Source of the DNA: Jacaranda mimosifolia
Taxonomy: Eukaryota; Streptophyta; Magnoliopsida; Lamiales; Bignoniaceae
Direction of reading: 5' to 3'
Length of the DNA stretch: 64,000 nt
Assembly: GCA_018894105.1 (NCBI GenBank)
Contig: CM032123.1
Span: 23,103,744-23,167,743, forward strand
The notes under the pieces were generated by a model that was not told where the DNA came from, made no database searches, and saw only the letters and a list, made by a program, of their open reading frames with translations. The position numbers were made by a program, and so were the translations under genes. Each line of letters begins with the position of its first letter. The first letter of the stretch is position 1. This document shows positions 28,426-42,330 of the stretch, piece by piece.

Positions 28426-30805
28426 AGATTTGTATGGATTACTCATGCTTCTAGCTAGGAGCTCAACCAGATTTTCACCCACATCAAGAGGTGATTCCAA
28501 ACAAGAATTTGTTGATTTACCATACAATGTACAAATCTTTTCGTGGTCTGTCTGGTGCTTTTTTCTTCTCCCCCATTTTTCATGCCATGGGTTACTTAGC
28601 CATATTATAACAAAAGTCTTTATTTTGTAGGGTAGGGAGGCGAGTCGAGAAGGCTATACCTATACATGAATATGATACCTAATTCATTTGCAGGTGATTC
28701 CACGCTCAAATCTGATTTCAGAAGGACAATGTGCTTGTTATATATAATGAATATACCTTAAGATGTATATTTCTGGTGTCTTTAAAGACCATTAATAAAA
28801 TATTTAATAAAAGTATTATAGGAAATAAGGTGTTATTATTTTACATAAAGATACCATAAGAGATGTTATATACAACACATCGTGCAGCACTAAACCAACA
28901 TCAAAAAATAATGGATTGAAATTATATACGCCAATTGTCCCAATGTTATTATAACGTTAATCCTATGTTTGGTATTGAATTTTAGTGAAGAAAACATTAA
29001 GAATAATTTTTTTCATGTTTCAAATAATAATGTAACTTTATGTTTTTATTTTTGTACATTTATCATTATTCTCGTTAAATTTCTTGATCCAAACATAGCA
29101 TAAATTGACTTGCATGGAATTTTAATGAATTAAAACACTAAATTTTGTTTTTATTTTTTGTTCTTCAAATTAGTAGTATCACATCATTATTCAAAGTAGG
29201 AGCATTTTTTTAAGAAAGAACTATTTGATGCATTTCCTAAAAGAAAATAATCTGAAGAAGCATAGGTAAAAGCAAATAATATGACATTAAGTGCATGCAC
29301 AACAACCAAAAAATCGTTAATAAGTCGTCCTAATTTGGTCGGATAAGGTAATTAGGTAAGGTTTACTTTGATGAACAGGATGTGGAATGATGGGTTGAAA
29401 TAAAGGATGAGTATAGGATTAGAATGGTTTAATACTTGTAAGAGTAATAATAGTGGATAATTTATAGTGATTGTTTATTTGGATGAATTATAACAATGAT
29501 AGTTATTTAAAATGTTAAAATATCTTGGACTTCAAAATAATTTTAGAGGACTTAATTGCAGAGAATCAAGGAATTTATGGGTTGATTTGAAATTCTGAAG
29601 AGTAGTTTTATATATTAAATTGAGGATAGAATTTTTATCTAATTCTCAAGAGTAGTTTTATCTAGAACTTTACCTTGGAAGAATCGTCTGCTAGTAGATT
29701 GGAGGTGGTGGTTTTCTGGCAGTGCTGAGGTGTTAGATGTCCAATTGGCTAAATTTCGAACGATGAAACACAAAATTGATTGAAGGCTTTCGTTTCTTGA
29801 GCCAAAATGCATCAATGGGTGGGAGGACAACGATTAATGGTGTTGACCACAATTCCATTGAATTAAATATAATTGCATGTGTGATAATATTTACCATACC
29901 AGGAGTATCAATGAACTCGATTGTTGCAATTGCTTAGGATACCCTTGTTTAGCTTTTAGATTCTATTTCTTAATTTAAGATCTCTCTTAATAACTGGAAG
30001 ATCTATTTCGATCAAAATAGGAAAGGGCTAGCATCAAGAATTTATAAAGAAGGAGAAGAAGATATGAAGACATAAACGTCTCTAGATAAGACTAAATGAG
30101 GAGTTACAAAAAAATTTACCTTATCACATAACAAGGCAAGAATTGCTAATTTTTTCATCACACCATCCCCAATTCATCCTGTACAGTAGCACATTTCAGA
30201 CTTTCATCACTAATTGTATACATATGATTCACATAGATGCGGGCTCTCATCCTTCATGATCCACTGAATGAAACTGGGCTTGAGAGGATACAAAAGTTTT
30301 TCTAGTTAATTAGTAAGCATAAATTAAAATTTACACAGCTAAACTAGATGAAAAGTGAAAACTATGAAAGTAAAATGAGGTCTCAAATTCAATCCTTATT
30401 TAGTTATTTTCCAACCGTACTGATGTTGAAGCTTATGCCTCATCTTTTTATTAAAAATCATTCATTACCGAAATTTAAAAAACCAGACAATAGCAACAGA
30501 TATAATTTTGTGGCTCTATATAACTAAAAGTATGGAAAGTGTGAATGTCATTTGCAGAAACCAAAAACAAAATATATAAGTTAATGTTAGATAAAGTTGA
30601 GCATTACTGTTTTGCAGATGATTTTGACAACTGTGTTGAAAGGATGAAATTAGAACAAGAATAGTGATTACATCAATAATACATTACGGGACTGGATTAC
30701 CAAATACCAAAGCCAAGAACAAAATTCAGTCAAAACTCAGAATCACAGAAGATGGAAATCAATCGAGGAGTAAGAAACACACATACACACACACAAGAAA
30801 TGAAT
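28426..30805. other. 3' flank of the PPR gene and intergenic spacer
   Basis: The PPR 3' untranslated region begins here. A 'gtgattcca' motif after 'caagag' near 28489 and again after 'tttgcag' near 28694 would suit a 3'UTR intron, but this is unproven. From 28800 on the DNA is AT-rich with no gene. The two host genes converge across this spacer. Confidence 0.5.
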
Positions 30806-33800
30806 CTAGACACTAGTTAAATGGCTGGGAGATTTGTTGAACAAGGTGTGCCACATATAAGCTCGGGAAAGCACTATCTCCAGCTCCAGATGGGTCCAGT
30901 TCTGTGTTGGAAGGTGCTGAAGAAACATCACCATCTCCTGAAAATCGAACTTCTGTAGCTTATCCGACCACTGCAAGTAAATACCATATATATAAAGACA
31001 CTCCAGTTTATAACTAATTTCCACAGCTCATGGAGCAACAAGTCAAATAAATGGATAAATGACTCATTACAGTGCATGTGCATACTAGCAGTCATAGGAA
31101 AGTTTTCTTACCGTCAAAAGAAAGCTGGCAAATATGTAGACAAGAAAATCTGGTAATGCATCCCCTTCAGCAAGATACGTATCCCACAAACGAGTAACAA
31201 GATGAAATGGAATCTGCACAATACATTTAAGTTCGTTAGTTTATCCCTTTCGCTGTTGACACTAACAAGGTTTATGCCAGAATAAGGTAGGCATCCCATA
31301 CAATACTTTCAAATTATGGTGTCACAGCTATAAGACTTAACTAAATAATAAGAACAAAACAGAGTAAAGCAGGCGTGCCAACCTCGCGTATAAGAAGGCA
31401 ATTGAACCAGCGGAAAGCAAACTGAAGAAATTCAAGCCCCTGGTCCTCCATATGCCTGGAAACAGGTTCTAACACATTCACAAAAAGAAACAAGTCAATT
31501 GCAGAAGATCAATTATTGAATGCAACGATAAATTGATAAACTGAATCCATATACTTTCATCAAAAAATATAATAATGATATCACCAGGATTACAAATTAA
31601 TAGGAAATCTGAAGAATGCATCCATTTGGTGTGAATTTGGGGTAAGTAAGACCTCAATAGTAACTATATTCATTCTAGAACAAAACCAGAAAAGATGATG
31701 ACAACTTTGTGCCAAGTTTCATCTACAACTTTCCATCAGAGGAACAAGGCAGAAAAGGATATATGTACAGATACATACTCCTTCCTTTCCAAATTTTGTT
31801 AAACACTTCCTTTTCCTTTCGTTTTTTTTTTTTTTTTTCAAGCAGAAGTTTGGGATCAGACTGACGTGCAAAAATATGATATTCAGCAGAGCAACAGTTA
31901 ATTACTGAGCCTCTGAAACATAAACAGGAATTCACATCATTTCCCAAACTCCATTCCTACTCTATGTTGTTTCCAAATTTTGTTATTATTTCCTTTTTGG
32001 ATGTCCAATATAATGCTCAATTTCCTTAAATAAAAATATTTTTCAAAAAGGCTGTCAGTTAAATTAATAATACGACACCACTAACTTTTAGTCACTCTGA
32101 TCTAAAACTCCATGCGGATTCAAAATGGAACCATAGATATGAGTGTGGATATGTATGTGGTTGAGGAACATTAAATATCCATCCCAAGGTAGAAAGCAAA
32201 AAATGATTTAAAGAGACTTCTTAAAATCATACCGTCAATCCTTCTAACCAACTCCTTCAGTTTAAACACAAGTCGCTGAATTCCTGGCTGGGCAAATGTG
32301 TAGTGGTCTTGCATACCATCAAGCAACTTCGACAGACACCAATAACAGTCAGCTTCTACATTCGATATTTTCTCAAGAGAAAGATCAGCCACTGACCAAG
32401 TATCAACACTACCCTCCAAGTATTCTGATAAGAAAACAACTAAAAAAGGTGTTGCAAGATCATTTATTCCTTGCACGTAACCACTAGCAGGATGCCGTAT
32501 AGCCCTGGAACAGGAAAGAATAGTAGTAACATTAAAAAAATTGATAACAGTAATGCTGTCCGACAGTAAATAATCAGCACATTGGTTGATAATTACATTG
32601 CTTATAAAGATAAAAATTACAGAAATTCTCAGCAAAACGGTAATTATGAAGAAGATTTTAAGCATTCACATCATATACAATGCTTGGACAAATCAAGTCA
32701 AAAAGGTCTTTTACAGTCTGGATCTGCAGTTTTCAGATATATTTTTATTAAACACAATAATTATAATGGCATCATCAAAATTTTTGTGCAATATACTGTT
32801 GCCAATTATTCCGAAAGTTATAGAATGACATTCAGAAGAAATTAGACTGTAACATAAAATTAACACAATGGATAAAGAAAACCTCATAAAAGTACACATG
32901 AATAATGGGCAACAAGAAAGTTACAGAAAATATTGCAATTTCAAGATGTACTAGGAGCCAGTTAAACCAACTTTGCAGTGCCTTCCACCACCATCATCCC
33001 CAATACAGACATGTGCATGGGCACTCAAAGAAGATGACAACAGAAAAATAAAACAACATACTATTACCAATTATTCCAAAAGTTATAGAACGACATTCAG
33101 AAGAAATTAGACTGTAAACATGAAATTAACACAATGGAAAAAGAAAACCTCATAAATGGATACATGAATAATGGGCAACAAGAATATTACAGAAAATATT
33201 GCAACTTGAAGATGTACTATTGAGTTTGACAAGAGTCCAGTTGAACCAACTCTGCAGTGTCTTCCACCACCATCCCCAACAACAGAAAAATAAAGCAAGA
33301 ACCCAAGCAGATAACTATATGATGAAATTTGTGATGACTCATTCAGTAAGAATCTAGATTTTGGAATTAAGATTCTTATGACAGGTGTTCAGGTCTTGGG
33401 TAATTTTCAATTTTCCCTTTGCCCCATAAATATAACATAGCAGTTTTCATGTAATTCACTACCAGATTTTCTGTACCCAGGTTGATATTTAAGATTTACA
33501 TTTCTACACAACCCATATTATGAAACCTATATAGCATCAGATTATCATGAAAACAAACTAGCTACTAATGAATAATGGGTACCATGAAAATGATCAAGAA
33601 TTCCGGGTTCATCTCCTCTCCCTAGCAATCAGATTATTGGTTATCACCAAAAATCAACCACAATATTCCAGGAATTACTTCTTCTAAGATTGTGTCATTC
33701 AATCATATCCTTCAGCAGCCCAACTTAGATCCTTTTATCCCATCACTTCTCTCCAGCTTTCAACATTATAAACTCTGAATGTCAGACTAGCTTTCACTGG

Positions 33801-36800
33801 TATGCAAGGGCACGCAAACATACTTCTCCTACATTACTTGCTAGAATAATTTCCCATATAACACCTAACCTTTCACCAGATATCATTTGAAATTCTAAGA
33901 CTCCATCATGCCAGCTGTAAACCACAGGTTTCAGTGAACAGCACCAAATATTTGTAATCTGTAGATACTCTTCAATTATTAAACATACTTAGGGCAGAAA
34001 AATGCCAATACTGTTTTCGACTCAACTACACAGTCCTATGGTAAGGCAGGTAAGCATCTGAAAAAAAATTGATCTTACTTAATACTCTCTAGGTCCCAAA
34101 TCAACTGTTTCATATTTCCATTATTGCCTATTGGACATCCCAAAAGAAGGCTCCATTTCCCCAAAACTAACCTATGTAATGATGTGATTCGGTTAACTCT
34201 CGACCACTAATTTTAAGGGCAATATTCTAAAGATACTCAAATCTTTTACTTTATCAACTCTTATCTAAAACTACGTAGCTAGAATATTAGGTGGAGACAG
34301 TATTATTTCTGGAAAACATTAATTATTCAAGTAAATTTAATTACACTTCACAAATACCAGAGAAGTGGCTAAATTCTTAGCCACCCTTCAAACCATTGGT
34401 CACAGTTTATCCAAAGGCATCATGGCATCCAATGAGATACCACACATTACTAATGTCTCTGTGGTGGTACTGTCAATCATGCTGGATTATGCCCAAATTT
34501 CTCCATGGTTATAACAAAAACTTTGTCTATGGGTAATTCTCCGCAACAGTTTATTTGCATTTCAGCAACTGATGCCATGTGATGGTTCAATAGATAATCC
34601 CACTCGTACTAACATCATAGTATTTGTTGTGTTGCTTAATATTACTAAAATATTTTTTATATTAATTGACATTAAATCAAAAAAGTAGTCAAATAATCAA
34701 ATAAACGACAACATCAATTGGAAATCCTATACTTGATATAAATAGGACTTCATAAATTTATTAAAAAGAAAGAAATAAGATGATAATGGTGAAACACAAA
34801 AGACTAATTTAGCATGATACTAGCATTGCTAACTTTCTTGTTGGGATTCTTTATGCATGATCAGGATTTCTGGTTTGTCACGAAAAAAGTGCATTCAGTG
34901 CACACATTTTTAACAACTACCAAATTCAGAAGATACAACTACATGACAAGCAGGGATGGCAAGGGGTTTGGGTCAAACCCAAACCATTCCGTGACCCACT
35001 TTTGAAATCACTAATGGAGTTCCTAAGCAAGTATCAGGCTTTTATTCTCACAGCTGACCCAAACCAAAGCCAATCCGTTAAAATAGTACTACATATATTA
35101 ATTTATTTATTTCATGTGAATTTATGTGATGTATGTATGTACATAAAAAAAATATGAATAAGTTACATATATACTCACATATAAAATATAAATAGATATT
35201 CTAATAAATTAAAATAATAATGTAAGATTAATAAGTGGTTTCTGCAGTCAACATATAAAGGAGTAACAAATATGTTGTTAAACATTTTATTTTCCAAAAA
35301 CTAAAAGATACACATAAATTTGTAAATAACTAGTTTCTTGCAAATAACATTATTTTATCATGCATAGAAAGTTATGATAACAGTATTTTTCTTAAGAGAA
35401 TCTTTTTTAAGTATTTTACATCATAAATTGGTTTTAATGGGTACAACTAGCCAGATCTCAGGTTTGAGAATCCTGGGTTTTGGCAAACCCTCCCCAAACC
35501 TAACCCCTTGCCATCTTTAGTGAAAATTCTAATCTGCGAGACACATTAGAATCATTCTTGAAAAGAAATGGCAATGAATCATCTCCACTCACTCATAAGT
35601 CTCCCAATGAGATGCCCACAAAATAGAGTATCCAATCATCAATCAAATGCAAAATGATGAAAATCAGTGAGGGAGCATCTAACCATATATAAAGTATTCG
35701 CTCCAATGACTTCTGAACTTCCACTTGTTGAAAGAAAGATACATCAGGGACAGTTCTGGGACAATCCACAGCAATCTAACAAGTTCATGAAAATCCATCA
35801 TTAAGGAGATAATGATGCATGGTATAGGATATTCAGGAAAAATGTAACAAAAAATCAAGGATTACAAAACCTGACGAAGCATGTTAATCTCTTCATCTGT
35901 GCGCTCTGTATCAGGAATATCATAATATTGGGCAACACAATCAAGATACTCCAGGCGCTTTCTTCTCAGAATTCCCTCCCTTCTATCTGAATTAGATGGT
36001 GCATATCCCTGTTGTCAGTTAATACTTAAATTCCAAAAAAAAAGTTGAATAAAAGAATTCTAAAACTTGGCATCATAAATCCTAGTTGTTCACAAGATAG
36101 GAAAGGATCCAACCAATAAATATTTCATGAAATTGATGTAAGAGGTCTTCAAAAATGAAAAGAATAGATCAAGCTCAACTTCACAATTCAAAAGCAACGA
36201 AGAATGGTAATCCATAGCCAAAACCTGACTAAGAAAAGGTGCTAGATTACTTAGTCTTATCTAAAACCAAATAGAAGGGACAAAACCTCAACAAAGCACT
36301 AAGCATTGTTACAGTCACTACTTTATCAAAAAAATAGCGTCCCCAAGTGACTATAAATACCCATGTTCCTTCTCTTATAAGTTTGTAATTTCCCTACCAT
36401 CAAATTCATGATAACTCCATGAACCATTGAGAATATACTAACTTAACACATACAATGAAAATTGAAGTGAATGCAACTAGACCAATTCATTCATGTATAG
36501 TTCTTTGCAGATTAAAACTGGAAACAACTATTCCTATCAACTACTTCATGTAAGATAATAAAGAATAGAATAGTTTGAGTGTAAAATCTCCATACTGTAC
36601 TTTCCCTTCTAAGATTCCTAAGATGTATGCTTCTTTGGAAATTGACTTCAACACGAGTAAAAAAATTCATGTTGCTCCAAGTTAATTCATGAGCACTTTT
36701 AAATTCAAAAGTTGTTCCGATGTATATGTGTGCATTATAATAAATACGTACAGAATTGAGCATAAATGTCCACATGAGAAACTGTACAATGAGAAGTTCA

Positions 36801-39800
36801 CTACTGTTTCTAACGTATAGAAAATACACTCATCTGTCTAATAAACATTATATGTGTCAATAATGTCTAATACTCTCTGTTTCCTATTATAATGTCCCAT
36901 ATTTTTCAACTGGCAAGGAGTTCCAAATGAGAGTTGGAAAAGTGGAAGTAACTATGCATCTTTAAAAGTTTTTCCTCAAAGTGGGGGATTAGTAAAGCTG
37001 CACCATTCCTTTAAAAGAGCATACTTCTGCAAAGAAATTTGTTATTTTAGGAATCAGAATTTACTTGGGGCCATAGTTGTCAGCAGCGCGAAGCGCAAAG
37101 GGATGCTGGAGCTATAGCGCATAGCGTGCGCTTTATTAAAATAAAGCGCACAATAATTATATATGTATATATTTCTAATATATACCTAAATATCAATATA
37201 TTTTACCTATTATAAAGAATAAACAACTAAATAATCACAAAAACAATGAACACACTTTTTTACCTAGTAATTAATATTCAGTTTTTGTTCAACATTAGAA
37301 ACCAAAATTAGCATTGAATTACTCAGTAATTAATATTCAGTTTTTGCCCACCCTTGGAAACCAAAATTAGCATTTAATTACCCCTGTATTTAATATTCAG
37401 TTTTTGCACACCCTTGAAAACCAAAATTAGCATTTAAGTACAGTGAGATGAAAGGACTTAGAAAAGGAAAAAAAAAAAACAAAAAGATCTGGAAGAAGAT
37501 GACGGAAACAACATATGAAAGAATAAAAAAAATATGAAGAGGCTACCAGTTCCGTGGAGAAGGCCAGAAGATGGCGGAATTGCAGAGAAGAGGGCTGCTG
37601 TTGCTCGTCACATGAAGAAGATGGCTGTTGCTACTCGTTTCTTGCTGGTGGGAAGGGCAGAAGTCATGAAAAGGGGTTGGGTTTTCTCGGTTTTAGAGTT
37701 TCCGGCAGAAGCTTAAAGCCTTAACACGGTGAAACCTTTCTTTTTCCAAAAAACTGAGTAGCGATTTTTTTTTTCTTTTCTTCTTTCTCGAAAAAGAGAC
37801 TGGGTTCATCGTAGCGCAACAAAGCGTGCGCTGTGCTTAACCTCGTTGCGCAGCGCGACGCGAAGCGCACAGGGTGCACTTTGCATTGCACTGCGCTATA
37901 GCGCACGCTATCTGTGCTTTTGACAAGTATGCTTGGGACCATCCAAAATGGTAACACGAGTATCTCAAAATATCATTATTGAGAATATTATAGAAATTTC
38001 GAGGATCATGCTCCATTCCCTATGTCAATCTTAATAACTCTAATAAGTAATACCAAGTACTAAAATATTATTATGAAGATATTTCTTCTTTAAAACTAAA
38101 TATTATAATGGATATATTAAGACGTTCTAATACAATGCTAATATTATTTGTATCATAACAACTTGGTAATCTGAGAGACGATATTGAGTATATCACAAAG
38201 TTATTAACAGCTTAATGAAACTGTAAATACTACAGAAGTATTACATAAGTAGGTTGAAGTAAAACCAAACATATAACTGACATAAAACACTAACCAGCTT
38301 AACAGCTGCGCTGAATGCTAAAAGTGCATTCTTTTCTCTGCTCCCATCAAAAATTTTCAATGAAGTTCTAATCATAGATCCTCAAATCCATTCCAAATTT
38401 CAGCTTTGCTCTGATTCAATGATGCTTATTAGCTTACATAAAGATCTTTATTCAAATTCCTTTCTTTTACTGTTGGTATCAGACAGAAACATTTTGTAAA
38501 GCATTTTCTCCCTTTCCATCACAAGGATCATAGATCAAGCACAGATATAGGAGCAGACTGCATAGTTATACATCTCAAGATTCATCTTTTGTATGGATTA
38601 TGGATTCAGAGGATTCTCCCAGAAAATTACATTCAAGTAAGAATCAATAACTCTAATAGTTGAGAAATTGTCCACCTTCAGTGGTTGCAAATTACTAGAG
38701 AATTGAATAAACAAAAAGTATATCTAAAACATTTATAGAAGCGACCAGCACACCAAAAGCCTTCAACAAAATAAGATATCTCTAGCACATATTAAAGAAG
38801 GGTTAAAACACAAGCTGAACAAGTAGAATTAGTCCTACAGGTCACAAACATGTTTATGCTAGTCCATGTACAATATCTAAAGTTAATAGGTCTGCAGAAT
38901 CTGATCTTCAGGCACATGCCCACGCCAAACACCCATTGCCAGCAAAATAACAGAGCTAGAAATAAGTACTAAATGAGGAGAGGTCAGGAGCCTGGAAAGG
39001 TACAAGTCAATTAATTCTATATGAGGAAGCCAGTATGTGCACACTCATGTTCCAAAGACATTTTGGTTGGAAATTCCCACCCAATAACCCCCCCCTCCCC
39101 AACAAAAATAAATAAATAAATAAAAGAAAAAATAAGAAAAGAAGTAAAATTATTAAATAGTTCCTAAGATTTATATAAAATAAGAAATCAATTAGGAATT
39201 GGGCATACCAAGAGAAGTCTCCATACAGTTGGACGCAAATATGGAGGCACACCACTCCATGCTAATTCACGCAGTTTTTCTGCATGATGTGGACGAGAGG
39301 AAAACTAAGAGACTGAGGTAGGAAAGCGATGAGAGATGAAAATTTCAACATCATAACAATATATAAACATGAAGCTGAACAAATCCCACTTCTGGACTTT
39401 GAACAGAAAATTTATTCTAGTTGTTCAATAGTAAATGTTATTTGCTCTTATACTAAGAAAAATCAAATGAAGAGAAATAAGAATTTTTTCACCAGTCAGA
39501 GAAGACAAAAGGATACCAACCACAAGAACATGGAATACTGGAACTTTTAGATGCTTCTACATGTATTAACGTAGTAGCAACTCCAAATATCATTTCTATG
39601 ACATATGCCATCTGCTTTTAGATATGGCCTCGATTTGAAAATGTCGAGAAATTCAGAGGAAACGTTTTAACATAATAGGATCATATCCAAATAGCACTGC
39701 TGGCTCAGATTCACACATCATAGAAACATGGAAATTAAGGTATCTGGTTTCATATTAGATGATATTTTAGAAAATTGTTGTGAAAAGTGCCAAACAGATG

Positions 39801-42330
39801 CCATCAGTATTTACTTGAAAATTAATGTGTTTAAAAGTTGGGTATGGTGAAAATGTTTTTGGTTTCTTTCTAAAACATGTAAAATTCGATGGCTTGTGTT
39901 ATTTCACGTGATTTCAATATGAGTTATGTGTTAACAAGGTAAAATTTAATAATGATGATTTGGATGATGATATTGACTTAATTATTTATTTCTCACTATT
40001 TAATAGTGTATTATTTTTTAGTTTAGAGGGAGGGAGAGGGAGGGAGCGAGAGCCTTAATCATGAAGAGGGAGAAAATTGAGATGGAAGGATGGGTGCATT
40101 GAAAATGAAATTTTTTCCAGAAATGAATTGAGATCATTTGAGTTTGTATCGAAATATGGGTCTAGAAGTAAATGCAATCCAAATTTCAAATGTTTAAAAA
40201 TGGATTTGTGTTCCAAAAGGTGAAACCAGATGGAGCCTAAGACACTTTCAGAATGAGGGATCCCTTTTTCTCTTATTAAGCCCGAATGTAATACTACTTC
40301 TTGCAACGAAGACAGCCTCAGTCACAGCCCTATCATCTCTTTATACATAATGGTGAATTCAATAGCATCCGCCCTCTAATATGCACTAATCTGATAAATG
40401 TGATACAGATGGTTCTTCACCAATTAAGATTTATATTTGTATTACAAATAGAAATGAAATGCTCTGTCACTTGAAGAATTTAGAACACAAGCATACCATA
40501 TGTTAGCAATTAATTTACCACATTCAGATTCAAGTGACTAGCCATGTTTTTGGGAACACAAAGATGTGCTCAAAAAATAAATCATAAAAATATCAGGTTG
40601 CATTGATGATGAAAAAAGTTCCCATCATTTGTATTACTTTCCTAGCAAGATGGATACAATAAAAGTTATGTGTAGTAAATTCATAGGAACAGCAGCACCA
40701 CATGCCAATAAACTTCAAATATTATCATATCCATGTCACTCTGAATGGGCCAAAGAAGAAACATACAAACCTAAGATTACAGTGGACCCAGATAACTCCT
40801 TCGTGAACTTCATTAGCCTAGCAGAATCGTTAGCTCTAGCTCCCACTGCAGACTTATTTATCTCTTTCAATGTGGTTTCACTACTCATACTCAAGGATTT
40901 CGTATGGTCAACAGATGAACTAGCATTTGTGCTGCTTCTATTTTGACGATCATCCTAAATGCATGAACAAAATTGTTAGTAAGTTAAGGGTTTATTTCTG
41001 GTACTTATGGGGATCATTATTGTATTATGGGAGATAAAAATGGATACCTCAGTCGATATATCCACTTGTTTGCCATGGTCAATATCAATCTCTGAAGATC
41101 TCCTGTCAGTGTTTGGAGAATGCAAAACTGATTGATCCAGGGGCTCTGATCTTCGTGTTATCAATATCTTACCAGGGAAACTGCGACCCTTGAGCAACCT
41201 GGGCACCTTAAGAAAATATGTGAGGCATATTCCAAGAAAGGAATCAATTAAGAAATACCTCGCAGCTTGTTTGATGCAGTTCATATTGAACTAGGGGCAA
41301 GTTAGTGAGAAAGCAGAGCAGATACCCAATGCCTCATAGACCAAATAAATTTACTTAATCATAACAATTATAGAGAAGTAAAATGTTATGCCACTAATGA
41401 GCAAGAGAAAAACGAAGCAGCAAAACTTATATCGAGTTTCAGAACCTATCCATCAAAAGTTTCAGTCAATTTGGTTTAATGAACTGTTCACTAAAGAGCC
41501 CAACAGAAAGAGCCTTTCACTAAAGAAAATTAAACTGTTCCTTTATAATATCTGAAGAAAACAATATAGCCAAGACATAACCATTCAATTAGCAAATGCC
41601 AGACTTTACAGAGTCGAAATAGAGCTAAAAAGAAGGGGATTGACCTACCAAGGAAACCAATTAAAAAACACAGATGCCAAGACACACTATTCATAGATTC
41701 CATAACTAAAACTCAAATGCCTGAAAACAATGAAGGTATCCGTTAACAAATCTTTCTTTTAACTTTGAAGTATCAATTTTAGCTGCAGTATCAACTACTA
41801 ACACATGGACGCACTCCTTAAAATTTACAATTCCACGAAACTGATAAATTCACACACCACCACCACCACCACCACCACCACCACCCCCCCAAAACAAAAA
41901 ACGAAAGAAGAAGAAAAGAGGAACAGACAACTACAAAACCGTCATCATGAGCTAACATACAGAAAGCATCAAAGTAAACTTGCATCCACTCATAATAAAT
42001 TCAAATCAAGATAAATTTCCACAAGCCCAATTTAACATTGTGAACAAATTTTCAGATGGGCACTCAAATCTGTCCAAACATAGAACAAATTCCAAAGGTT
42101 AAACGAGAAATAGGACTTCCACAAAAGATGAAATGACCGGCTTCGAAGAAGGAAGAGGATATGCCGAAACTAAATTGCTAGATCTATAAGTGAAAACTAA
42201 CATGCAGACACATATACCCTTGAACATTTCTAAGAGTTTGATTGAATCTGGAATCAAGAGTTGAAGGTGAAGAAGAAGTTTCTTTGTTTCGATCCTCATC
42301 TCTACTGTTGATGCTGTTGCTGTTCCTCAT
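30806..42330 (-). CDS. TBC-domain Rab GTPase-activating protein (Gyp1/TBC1D22 type)
   Basis: Ten coding exons: 42330-42218, 41198-41048, 40954-40771, 39279-39209, 36008-35871, 35775-35684, 32504-32233, 31468-31383, 31213-31112 and 30970-30806. Every junction is GT/AG and phases agree, giving 1,374 nt, 457 codons plus TAG. Residues 1-145 are a Ser/Asn-rich leader with LLKGRSFPGKILITRR and a conserved ARANDSARLMKFTKELSG. The TBC domain starts near residue 150 (WSGVPPYLRPTVWRLLL). The Arg finger lies in IAVDCPRT (Arg226) and the Gln finger in YVQGIND (Gln261). The C-terminal part has HMEDQGLEFLQFAFRWF, TRLWDTYLAEGDALP and FLQHLPTQNW. Such proteins speed GTP hydrolysis by Rab GTPases at Golgi membranes. 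Length and catalytic residues look normal. Which Rab it serves cannot be told from sequence. The introns are long (1,019, 93, 1,491, 3,200, 95, 3,179, 764, 169 and 141 bp). Confidence 0.94.
32793..33300. repeat. 265-bp direct duplication in Rab-GAP intron 6
   Basis: The run from 'ccaattattccgaaagttatagaatgacattcagaag' (32802) recurs 265 bases on (33067), with scattered substitutions and small indels up to about 33295. Both copies end in the complement-like 'cttccaccaccat...ccccaa'. The duplication adds no coding sequence. Confidence 0.85.
34955..35515. mobile_element. MITE with 14-bp terminal inverted repeats in Rab-GAP intron 6
   Basis: The left end 'gatggcaaggggtt' equals the reverse complement of the right end 'aaccccttgccatc'. 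Next to both ends lie 'caaaccc/gggttt' runs. The interior is AT-rich with no coding sequence. Flanking 8-mers do not match, so the target duplication has decayed or the true ends are a few bases further out. Confidence 0.65.
37072..37931. mobile_element. GCGC-rich hAT-like MITE in Rab-GAP intron 4
   Basis: The ends are imperfect inverted repeats (catagttgtcagcagcgcg at the left; the right reads catacttgtcaaaagcac when reversed). The flanks cttggggc (37064-37071) and cttgggac (37932-37939) match at 7 of 8 bases, as in hAT elements. Both arms are rich in agcgc/gcgct. Inside are three copies of a 59-60 bp unit starting 'ttaatattcagtttttg' at 37271, 37330 and 37390. A small frame at 37534-37716 has no recognisable domain. 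It is the same family as the insertion at 20778. Confidence 0.8.
41856..41887. repeat. (CAC)n microsatellite and C-run in Rab-GAP intron 1
   Basis: About nine consecutive cac/acc triplets are followed by a run of eight C's. It lies in the first intron and is expected to be length-variable. Confidence 0.95.

Noticed and set aside
37534..37716. A 60-codon frame inside the intron-4 MITE.
   Set aside because: It lies wholly in a non-autonomous element and resembles no transposase domain.
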